Assembly (NCBI GenBank): GCA_025529335.1 | Contig: JAMYHX010000148.1 | Coordinates: 1-64,000 of the forward strand | Length of the DNA stretch: 64,000 bases | DNA from: Rhizopus sp. PT2906 | Taxonomy: Eukaryota > Mucoromycota > Mucoromycetes > Mucorales > Rhizopodaceae | Direction of reading: 5' to 3' | Shown here: piece after piece, positions 11,701 through 21,792 of the stretch | Layout: each line of letters starts with the position of its first letter | Numbering within the stretch: the stretch's first letter is position 1 | The notes under the pieces: model-generated | Database searches by the model: none | Seen by the model: only the letters and a program-made list of their open reading frames with translations | What the model was told of the DNA's origin: nothing | Position numbers and translations under genes: made by a program

Positions 11701-12449
11701 CACAAATGGTATGCCTATTCAAACCGGAAAATGGCCCAAGACCATGTTGCTCGTGCTGTACTTGGCCAAGCCACAGTAGATGAAGTATTCAAGCTTGCAC
11801 ATTGTTCGTCAAAGTCAAAAAGACGCAAGAAAAGGAAAGGATTCAAACGTCAACATCAAGATGAGTTGCGGGGAAATGAAGATACAAGAAGAACTATAGT
11901 CGCATATGGTGATGCAGGTATTCGTGGTACCTACAGAGGTAATACCCCTGTTCCAGTAAAGCAAGTTCAAAGAGCAATAGCCCAAAAAGCGATTGTGTTC
12001 ACTATGGATGAATTCCGGACCTCTGTTACATGCTGTCACTGCCAAAGACGAATGAACAATGTGACTTCTGAACTAAACACCTGCGACCATAACAAAAAAA
12101 AGCATAGAATAAACGGTGTTGAAAATAGGTTTAGAAGAAAGTGCCTTGATGAAGAAGGCCGTATTCTTCATTGGAGTAGTCGATGTCCAGAAAGTAGAGT
12201 TGGACGTCAAAACAATATAATCTATCCGCTGAAGCTGTGTAATCAGTGTCCAGTGAATGGAAATAATGATCTGGTAAGTTTTTCATTTCTTGGGTTGACT
12301 TATTGAGCATCTAATCTGTATTTTATAAGTATCGGCAACAAGATGTAAACGCAGCAGCCAACGTTAGAAGTGTACTAATTGAATATATACGCTCCAATTT
12401 CAACATTTGCTCTCGACCAGCTGCTTTATCAAGAGGTCAACAAAATTAA
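8759..12449 (+). pseudogene. Fanzor (TnpB-like RuvC nuclease) gene, multi-exon, reading frame disrupted
   Basis: Exons: 8759-8974, 9039-10070, 10126-10273, 10395-about 10451, about 10545-11277, 11333-12273, 12330-12449; roughly 1,080 codons. The N-terminus has a basic KRKRK patch and a proline-rich stretch, followed by about 340 Gln/Asn/Leu-rich coiled-coil-like residues. The C-terminal half is the nuclease. RuvC-I is GIDPGVRDILYAID (Asp codon 11271-11273), split by an intron. RuvC-II is MDEFRTSVTC (Glu codon 12010-12012). CxxC pairs CCHC and LCNQC are separated by an unusually long insert. RuvC-III is RQQDVNAAANV (Asp codon 12342-12344). This order is diagnostic of TnpB/Fanzor. The frame is broken by TAA at 9195-9197, a one-base shift at about 10816 (after SLLPQ), and probably another between 10451 and 10585. 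It is either a pseudogene or, less likely, contains assembly errors. Fanzors are known passengers of eukaryotic transposons. Confidence 0.85.
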
Positions 12450-12599
12450 GGAAATTAGAAAGTTTCCATCTGCGTGTAATATTCGTCAATTTGTGTCTTG
12501 CAAAAGGTAATGTATTTTATTTTTCAAGTATTAACCACCACGATATCTAATTCTGGAGAAATATACATAGGTGCTATTTGTAATTAATGTCGTCTATCG

Positions 12600-15090
12600 C
12601 TCATTAGCTGAGAAGAAATAAATAAATGAAGGGCATGATTCTTCCCAATTCTCACCACCTCCATCGAAGTTTAGCTTCTCTCCAACTAATAACAAAGCGA
12701 AAAATAAGTCCTATACTCAAGTAGTAAAGGCAGCAACAAGAGTGTCCCTGATGCACACAATCACATCATTCTTCCCATAGCGATTATGCTTCCGACTTGA
12801 ACACAATACAGACCAGAATCTACAAAGCCTCTAAGACTAAAGGAGCTCTCTTGTTCGACATATCCGCCGTAAAAGAGATATACACTGATCACCAAAGTAT
12901 GGTTCTTAGGGGGCCACACCCTAATGTTTGCGCAAGTGTACCATTGACTGACGAAACTCGCCGTTATCTTGAGGTTTACATAACACGCCAAGATTGTAAC
13001 GACACTGTCAACAATAGTTTAGTGTTTCCAGATGCCAAGATGAAGATTTTCCCCTGCTCTTCTCTCGAAAATTCCGCCAAAACTATCAATCTCAAACTTA
13101 GTAACTTGCCCTCCTTTACCAAAGAAAGATGTTTTATCAGGACTTGAGAGAAGCTTGGCAGTTTTTGGAACCATTATGGACTTGGGTATTGTTACGGACC
13201 CTGCAGCAGGATTCTTCATAGGTTCCGGTTACGCTGTCTTGAATATTTATCAAAACAAGAATACCTCAGATGTTAACAGATTTCAAGAGCCTTAGTCATC
13301 AAATTAGTTGGTGAGAGACGGATGATGTGTCCCCTGCCACTTGGAACAATATGCCAACCCTGTGTCGCTACTAGCACAAGGAGGATTGTACCAAATTCGA
13401 ATGTGCTGAATCTAAAGCTAGAATTACCTGTTACAGTTGTCATAAGCATGGCCACCCGATCTTTCGAATACTCCCGCAGAAATTTTTCATTGAATCCTCA
13501 TAAAAAGTGCGATTGTAAATCTCATCAACTTGGACAGTCTGTTCATTGAATATTCCTACCGTAAACACTCAGGTACAGGATTCCGATGAGGATAGTGATG
13601 ACTCTGATTATAGAGAAGAGGACGGTGAGGCTATGTCCACCACTTCTGACAAGGAGGGCGACGATCTCATAGACGAGGATGAGGTTCATCTTTGACAGAA
13701 GATCGAAAGATCCCTGTTCAATAAATGGGTAATGAGACTCGTATTCAACTTGCAAGCAATCATGAGTTTGTCGCCTATAAGCCAGTGACTAATCATTCTG
13801 GAGGAGATGCATATAATCAGACACACAATAAGCCATGGTTCACTGAAAGTTATACAAGTTCATCCTCAGGAGCGAGTACTTGGACCTCTAACTCCATCTA
13901 ATAATTATGCGGAATAATATCATATGCCACTATATCTCGTCGAGTGCCAACAGTTTAATCAAAGCTAATTTCCACAAACACAAAAAGATTACATAAGATA
14001 CATACGATCACAAAAATATGCTGTAATATGCTTTCAAGAATCTCTTGCTTCTTCACCAGACTTAATCTCATCCCTTGACATTCACTTTCAGCTTAAGGTG
14101 TCTCACTGGACACCTCATGTCGATATTCTTTCCTTTTCACATAATTTTCAAATCTCTGTCATTGATACGTCTCCTACATACATTTCAACGCGTTTTCAGT
14201 TATGTAAAGTCGAGCATCCTCAACAATTCTACGATTCTTTCTTTATATTGAACTTCGAACCAAATTCAATCATTGCTTTGCTCTCCAAGCTGTATTATAC
14301 TGCTTATGTAGTTTCTCTGGTAGTCCTAGTCTTATTCTACCTTTGGCCTTCACAGAATTACGTTTGCCGGATGTTAAAGCAATGAATTGCTGCAAGCTTC
14401 TGTTTCATGTAATAGACATACTGGATTTCTCTGTTAACTGGAATAAGTTAAACGCATCGTTAGTTTTAGAGATTCCGGGTTTGCAAGTATACCTCGATTT
14501 ACCGACCTCGAATAGTCGTGGTCGCTGAACAAACTGAGGGCCAACTGCGCATGAAGTGTGTTTTCGAATATAACTCAATTCATGAAAACCTCACTTGCCG
14601 AACACGAGGTTTAAATATCGAGTACGCCGACTCCATTCCTTATTAGCAGATGGCCAGATCCCAATACACTCCTCCATTGCGGCTTTATTTACACCACACA
14701 ACCTCAGACCAGAAAGTCGATTCCAGTATACGATCTATCGAATGTCTCAACCAAATTTTAAAGATCTACTGACGGTAGAGCTACTTGGAGCCATAGACTT
14801 TCACAATATAACACTCAAGCTATTCCGAACTTCCCAGTTACTCCCCGTTGATGCCTTACCGATCCACTGTCCGCGTGACCTGCTTCGGCATGGCGCACCT
14901 TTCGGTTGTCATCCTTTCCAAACCGGAGGCACACGGTATTCTGGCGATATTATCACCACAAATTACCAACGCGCCAGCGTCTCCACCATCTATGTCCGGA
15001 TCGACATTTGGATCTCTGCCGTCTTCTATGTGGAGGCGTCAAAGACGATGAGTATTTTTTGTAGTCCTGTATGCTCAAGAAAGTAGCTTG
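12600..15090 (+). mobile_element. LINE (non-LTR retrotransposon) relic
   Basis: Pieces in the order expected for a LINE. The ORF1/Gag-like protein begins at about 12670 (NKSYTQVVKAAT) and runs through 12797-13147. Zinc knuckles follow at about 13350-13462 (ITCYSCHKHGH), then an acidic tail. An endonuclease-like fragment at 14098-14330 contains FQLCKVEHPQQFYD. An ORF2 C-terminal fragment at 14595-15050 contains FQYTIYRMSQPNF and LLPVDALPIHCPR. Frames change repeatedly and no reverse-transcriptase FADD core is present, so it is truncated and inactive. The assignment rests on the order of these fragments and on my recollection of similar proteins in mucoralean genomes. Confidence 0.6.
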
Positions 15091-15339
15091 TGCACGCATT
15101 CTACAACCTGCTGCGAGGCTTATCAATCAATCACTGGATTTGGGTTCGTCTTCACCTATTGTAACCAAAATAACAACAGCAACGTTACATCCGACCTTAC
15201 AGACATCTTCCAAAACAGCGACAAAAGTTGCTAAAATGAAGAATATCTGTCTTGTGACAACACTTGTTTTGTTGAAAAAGGTTGAAATCACAAATAAAAG
15301 AAATAATATAAATACTTTGCTCTTGTGGAAATCAATTTG

Positions 15340-16175
15340 AATAAATTCAATTCATATTTTTGTATTCAAATAAACAGGCAACCTTTTGTGATAAAAGTTC
15401 CTGATCTCTTCTCTTTATCTTTTACTTTATACAACACAGTTTAATCAACTTTACAAGATATGGGGGTCACTTCAAGCATTTAAACTTATAAAATCTCACG
15501 GAAACTCTCTATATTAACAACAACCCCTACAATTCCAAAGAGAAATAACATTATATCAGTACTTTCAGAATGTATTGATGGCCAAACAAAAATTACCTAT
15601 ACGGTCTGGGCTATCTGGCTCAATGAAGCTTTTGCACGAGGAACACAAGCAGTCAGATGAATACATGACGAAAACACTGATAGAGTGCGTCTAGCACTAT
15701 CTCTCTCAGGTTAACGCAGTCTTTTACTTGTTTAATATTTCTATCTTATCTGTCTCGCTCTTTTTTTTTTTTTTTTTTTTTTTGTTATTCTCTTTAACAA
15801 GTACACGACAACTGGTGGTGCTTGAATATAACATTATACAAAAAAAAATAGCAGTATGGTAATGAACAAACTGCAAGCCAATCCTACGTTTCAGTGCCTC
15901 TAGAACAACAACAACATCATCAGCTCTGTTATTAACTCATTGGTAACAGTAGGCTTATCCTCAAACTATTGATCGATCAAGCGAGAGTTCTTAAGCACCT
16001 TAGGATTGGTCTTCTTCTGAATTAGCACTTTACATATACACTTTTCTAAGATCCTGGACTGTTTATTTCAGTAAGTTTGGTGATATGGAAACACTGTTCA
16101 AATTAAATTATTTAGTCGTCACATTACGTATTTGTGGCGCATGCCTCTTTTTTTTGTAAATGTGTGTGTTCTGTC
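15340..16175. other. Border between transposon-rich and gene-rich DNA
   Basis: No gene is recognised in this stretch of about 830 bp. It contains a 23-nt T run (15761-15783) and is otherwise AT-rich non-coding sequence. It separates the last LINE fragment from the first intact host gene. Confidence 0.5.
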
Positions 16176-18938
16176 ATGGACAGCTTAGGGCAGACCAGAT
16201 TTGATACTGTAGAAGTAAGATTTGGTTTTCCTTTAGAACGATTTCATACTGGAACTGGACCATTTTGTAAAAACTGACATGATTACGCATTACAAACAAT
16301 GTATTTATTTATGCTTCATTTAGACAATAATTTCCTTGATCAAGTAGAAATAATACCTCGCACTAATGATTATGTACCAACACCACAAGCAAGAGTATTA
16401 GAACTTATAGATCAAGTATAAAAAAAAAGGAGAATAACCAAACATTGACAAACATTCTAACTCTATTATAAAGGCCAATAGAATAGTCAGAGACGTGAAG
16501 TCATTAGGATTTCTGGGCACAAACTCCATTGCAAGCATGCTACAAGATGATGTCAGTATCAACAGACAGTTTGAACAACACGATCCATTACAAGGAAACG
16601 TACTTGTAACAACTGATATTCCAGAAACTGATTACAAACTGTTTATATTTGCAACGGGTGGATCATTATCTCAAATCGGTAAATGACAGTACCTTCAGTT
16701 TACTGTGTATTAACCTTTTTCAACAGTGGTTGCGATATCTCGTTATTCTGATTTTTCTTTAAGCAACGACTCGAAAATCAATTTGCCATTAGACGAACTT
16801 GATATTATTACAGTTGTAGATCTACAATATCCAGTTCGACAGATCACAATATCACCTTTATCTAATCACGAACAGATCATATTTGCTGTACGAACTACTT
16901 CCACCATTTCACTCTATTCAGTAAACGACAAGCGTGCTTGCCAACTGTTGCATACTTTTATCTTTTATGAAAGAACAGTGACCAGTCCTCAAATAGACTA
17001 TTCTATGCCAAACCATGTAGTGATGAGCCCATATAAGAAATATGATTATCTGTGTGTCACGACAAATGGATACGTTGCATTGATAGATGGGAAAAAGGAC
17101 GAGTAAGGAAAGAGAGGGAAAGAAAGAGAAAAGAATATGACTGATCATCCAATATCTTAGAATTTTATTTGAGGGAAGAGATAATACAACAAAGAAGACT
17201 GTTGATTATTGCTCAAATCATTGGTCATGTGCTTTTGGAAGTACACCATCTACTTACTTGATAGTATCTCCTGAAAGTATAAGGCAATGGACAGTGAAGG
17301 TAGGATTACTTTTTACTATTGGAATCAAGCTTTATTTATTACTATTTCTTTAAAGGGAACGACAATTAAGACAAAAACCATTACGGCTTTTGAAGATCGT
17401 ATTTATGCATTTCAAGAGTTTCCTGGGACATCTTTATATTGTTATTCAACATTGATGTATGTTTATATTATGGACATTGATGATAAAAGACCTATTGTTC
17501 GATGGAGACATATGATGAGAGATGGACCTCCAACTTGCCTGCTTGTTGATAGACTAAAGGATAATGAATGTAAGATGATGCAATTTTGTATAAAGATTGG
17601 TGCTAATGAATGATTTGCATAGGGAGACTATCTGCTTTCTCACCACACAGTCAACATTTACATTTGATGAACTTAAAGCTCTTTGAGTAAGTTGTGTCTG
17701 TAGATATCAATGTTTGATACTGACCTGTTCTATTACTATAGTCGCTCTACCAAACCCGAAATTGGTCTCATACGATATCTTAGACTCAAAAAGATGCCTT
17801 GTGAAAATGAAGTCGAACCAGATCTTCATATACCTGCTCATGGATTTTCTATAGAGTCACACCCTATTATCAATGGAGACCGACCCACTTTTTTTTACAG
17901 CGTATATCGATCATTTGATAATGGATCTCTTCGTGTACAATATATCACCATCGATACAGAACCAGCATCAGCTAAATTACAGTTTGTTCAAAAACCAAGA
18001 TATTATCTCGAGGGTAATGAGTGTATTCAAGAATTGCATTCCAACACCAAGATGGCGTTTTTACCAGAACACAGTTTAGGAAAGAAATATCTGAGAGAAG
18101 TGTGTCGAATCAATACCAATCAAATATACAAATACTTCAATGAAATAAACCCAGGGTCACAGCCGATAGATGACGAAACCAAGTTGGAGATAGCAGAGAA
18201 AGCGAGAAGACTCGAATCATGCATGACTCTGTAAGTGATATCTGACATACTTTACCGTGTTCCTAATCCATGTTTAATAGGCAAGAACTGATACAAGATG
18301 AATCTTACCCCCTACAACACATCACATCGTTTGCGAATGAAATGATGCTTATGGAAAATATAGAAATGGATAGACCGCCTGAACTACCTTCTATTTCCAA
18401 AGATCAAAGTAAACCAGTAGATGTCGATCTTCGATCCAGACTACAGGCTGCACATGAAAAGGAAATAGAAACGTCAAGGATGATCTTACATCGTCCGCGA
18501 TCCAGTCTAGATCACTTTCAATATCTTCCTTCTCATGTGGAGCTAAAACATACAACAACAACGCGCATCATGGGATCATTGTGGAAAATTGGTGAGAAAG
18601 CTGGACAAGATCTCGTCTTTCCTGTTGTGAATCCAAATGCGCGGTTACCAGCTCATGTCCAATTTCCACGTGCCAAGGAGGCAAGTACTCATAATTTGGC
18701 ACGTCGTCGTAGGCATTCAGAGATTTCTGGTGACCTTGGCTGGCATGAAAATATGGAATACAGTATGCCTACTGTTATCAGCGTCAACAAATCTTTAGAT
18801 AATCATACGACAACAACAACACGTCCAGTTGAACATTTAACACAGCCTTTGCCTGGTGCATTTGGTTCACGGCCCATCAGTTCTTCCAAAATGGAAAAGA
18901 AGAAGAAAAAGAAGACCAAAGTGGCTGGTTTCAAGTAG
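16176..18938 (+). CDS. RRN6: RRN6-like RNA polymerase I core-factor subunit
   Basis: Nine exons: 16176-16266, 16324-16415, 16474-16678, 16727-17102, 17161-17299, 17356-17569, 17623-17686, 17742-18230, 18281-18938. They sum to 2,328 nt, giving 775 aa in a single frame. The protein has an N-terminal propeller-like half of short beta-rich segments. Its C-terminus has a basic tail with QPLPGAFGSRP followed by KKKKKKTKVAGFK. That tail, together with a blocked beta-propeller, resembles fungal Rrn6, a TAF1C counterpart that helps recruit Pol I to rDNA promoters. The similarity is distant, so the name is tentative; another WD-like transcription factor is the main alternative. It is the first intact host gene after the transposon cluster. 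Confidence 0.6.
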
Positions 18939-19142
18939 TCTCTCAACGCATACATATACACACACACAAATATTTATCTATGTGTGGATACCCCATATAC
19001 CCAAATATAGAAAATAAAATGACAAAAAAAAGTCATGACGAATATGACCCGTTTTCATTGGTAGGCTGACTTTTTTACAAAGCTTTTTGGAGAGGAGAGA
19101 TTTACCGTTTTCTTTCTTGCATTTTTTTTACTATACACAAAA

Positions 19143-20101
19143 ATGGGACAAACGAAAAGCAAGGATGCTATATTATCTAGAAAGACACACTGTAATATTA
19201 CTTGTAAAAGCGATACTGGTTATAAACTTATTACTTGATAGTCACAAAAAAAGAAATACAAGACTTGCGAGATAAAGTGAACCATAAAGATAACAATATC
19301 AGTGCAGAGGATTTTAAACAAGTACGAGTTTATGCATAACAAAAATAATAATAATAACGCTTTATTTGAAATGTAGACAGTCAAAAAGTGTGTTCCCTCT
19401 GTGTCCTCAGAGGACGACGTCTTTCTGGAACAATTATATGCTGCATTTGCAGGTGACAATCAGAAACGATCACTTGATTTTGACGAATTTGTCGATGGCC
19501 TAAGTGTGTTTATGAAAGGAAATGAACAAGAAAAACTAGCATGTAAGAATTAGCTTTTAATATATTACCTCTCTTTATTCATTCCTTCAAGTATCCTTCA
19601 AGTTGTATGATGTCAATCACGATGGATATCTAACAAAGCCTGAGTTGGAAAGAGTGTTGTTAAAATTGGTAATACCGACAACACTATGTGATGAGTTAAT
19701 AATAATATATTATATAGTCTGTAACATTTTCAAAAGAAGACAGAACAGCTGAAATCAAAGAAATGGTGGATCAACTGTTCAAGGACTTTGATGTGGATAA
19801 TGATGATAAATTAGTAACTTTTCCAGTCCCTTTATGAAAAAGCAAAAAAAAAAGACATTGTTAATGATTTATAATATAGTCATTTGAAGAATACAAACTA
19901 TCTGCAATGAAGGAACCACTGATGGTTGACTTTCTAGAACAATTCTTATCAGAACATCACATGTCGTCCACAGCCTCTGTTCGATCCAACTCACCCGTTT
20001 ATCGAAAGGCCGAAGTGTTGCTCAAGCGCAGCCCTGAACGCAAACTGAGTCGACCTACGAGCATGACGAGTCTAGATGCGGCATTGACATCAATGCATTA
20101 A
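19143..20101 (+). CDS. EF-hand calcium-binding protein (calcineurin B/NCS-like)
   Basis: Six exons: 19143-19191, 19242-19321, 19377-19542, 19592-19668, 19718-19813, 19880-20101; 690 nt, 229 aa. The N-terminus MGQTKSK is a plausible N-myristoylation signal. KTHFTKKEIQDL resembles the first helix of calcineurin B-like proteins. Two recognisable EF loops follow: DVNHDGYLTKPE (canonical) and DVDNDDKLSFEE (Asp in place of the usual Gly at loop position 6). The Ser/Arg-rich C-terminal tail of about 50 residues is an extension beyond the core fold. Role: a calcium sensor, probably membrane-attached; the partner is unknown. Its stop codon overlaps that of the convergent hydrolase gene. Confidence 0.8.
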
Positions 20102-21509
20102 TATAGTTTATTAAAATCAGCTTTACGACTAATCTTATGAATATGCTCTAATATCAACGATTTCCATTTACTATTCACCAAGAACTGTGCATGCTCCAAG
20201 GTAGGCATGATATGGACATCAGGCGTCTTGCTTGACAAGAAACTATGTACCAATAAACTACCAATAATACGATCTCTTTCTGATAAAAAGATGCTTGTGT
20301 TTTTCAGTTGATGCCCAAAATGAATCATCTCGTACCATTTGATATGACGAGAGATAAAGTGGCTGATGTAAAGTTCTCTGGCTACTACATAACGTAATAG
20401 GTACTACGTACAAGTTAGTCCACTTTTAGTTTGGTGTATATTCAAATGACTTACATCCATCCATCCCTGAGGTAATTTATGCATGAAATTGAACGCGACA
20501 TGATGATGATGAAGTAAAAAGCAAATGGGATCAATCATGACTGATCCAGCGATCAGATCACTCGCATACTTTGATACCCAACTTGAGATCCCTGTGCCCA
20601 TAGAATGAGATACAAAGACGGCCTGGTGATACCCAGAAGAATGTAACATCTCCTTAATACCTTCGACTGCCTCGACTGCATTGGGTACATGGTCGACTAG
20701 GCGCATAGCTACATAAGGCAGTTCGATCAAAAAGATGGATCTGTCCTCAGCCAGAAGCAGTTGATGCAGAAACTCGGCATAACATATCAGGCCAGCGCCA
20801 AGACCATGAATGAATACGATTGGCACCTTGTCATTCTTTCTCAAACGAGACCAGTAGCTGATATGTCTCGACCGCTTCTCTGTATGGTTCCAGACACCGT
20901 CCAAGAGGGCAAACGCGCCTCCCCACATGTTTTGATCTGTCGTCAGTGTGAATCCCCAGAGGGTCTGTAAGAAGATGAGGTTGAAGAAATATGTGCAGAT
21001 GTAAATGGCCAAGTAAACAATCAACGGACGATGGATGGTCTGAACGGGATCAAGGTCAAGTCGGACACAGCGTAAATCTGGGTTGTACCCTTCTTGAACC
21101 TTGATATGGAAATAATCTTCAATTGTTCTGATCATCCAATCAATTTCATTGCCAATGTCTTTGTTTTGGCGTACAATGTGTAATTCGTCATGCCAAAATG
21201 CCCAAGCAAGCCTATTAAAGTTAGACAACAGTCATGCAAAAAGACAAAGTATTACCATAGCGCAATATTGTCTCGCTTGATTTCTTGAAAGGATGGATGT
21301 GTATAATCTTTACGATAGAACCAACCCTCTGCCCATGTTTTGATATTCTTGACGGAGGATAGGCAGTCATGAAATAGGGTCATGCGTTCTTGTTTTGTCA
21401 GTAATGTTGCTGGTTTATTGACCCTTTGTAGCTTATTCTTGCTATATCGAAATTGAATATAAAATAGACATTCAAACAGTATCCAGAGCATAAAATAGGT
21501 ATTATTCAT
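20098..21509 (-). CDS. Alpha/beta hydrolase, membrane-anchored
   Basis: Three exons on the minus strand: 21509-21256, 21211-20455, 20403-20098; 1,317 nt, 438 aa. A hydrophobic N-terminal segment (YFMLWILFECLFYIQF) and a second one (LIVYLAIYICTYFFNLIFL) suggest membrane anchoring. The hydrolase core shows the oxyanion motif VFIHGLGAG, the nucleophile elbow SHSMGTG with the catalytic Ser, and a late His in MPTLEHAQF. A Ser-Asp-His triad is therefore plausible. Substrate unknown; a lipase or acylglycerol-type esterase is possible. Converges on the EF-hand gene with overlapping stop codons. Confidence 0.85.
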
Positions 21510-21628
21510 TATGATAACAAAAAAGAAAGAAAGAGAAGTATTTATATAAGTGTATATGTGTGTGTGTATTTAAAGGAGTTCTCTCTCTGTCTATATAATT
21601 GTTTGATATGCGTAAATAGAAGAAAAAG

Positions 21629-21662
<34 letters not shown>
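21629..21662 (+). repeat. 34-nt poly(dA) tract
   Basis: Uninterrupted run of A between the hydrolase start (21509) and the 3' end of EXO84 (21793). Read on the hydrolase coding strand it is a poly(dT) tract about 120 nt upstream of the ATG. Such tracts disfavour nucleosomes in fungal promoters. Confidence 0.9.
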
Positions 21663-21665
<3 letters not shown>

Positions 21666-21792
21666 AGAAAAAGGAGTCAATGACAGACAATTGGGATCAG
21701 TAATAGGTTTCACCATGACTATGTTTCACGTGCGAATAGGTTAATTCTACAAAAAATACGTCAACCAGCCTTGTATTGCATTTTCAGTGTAA

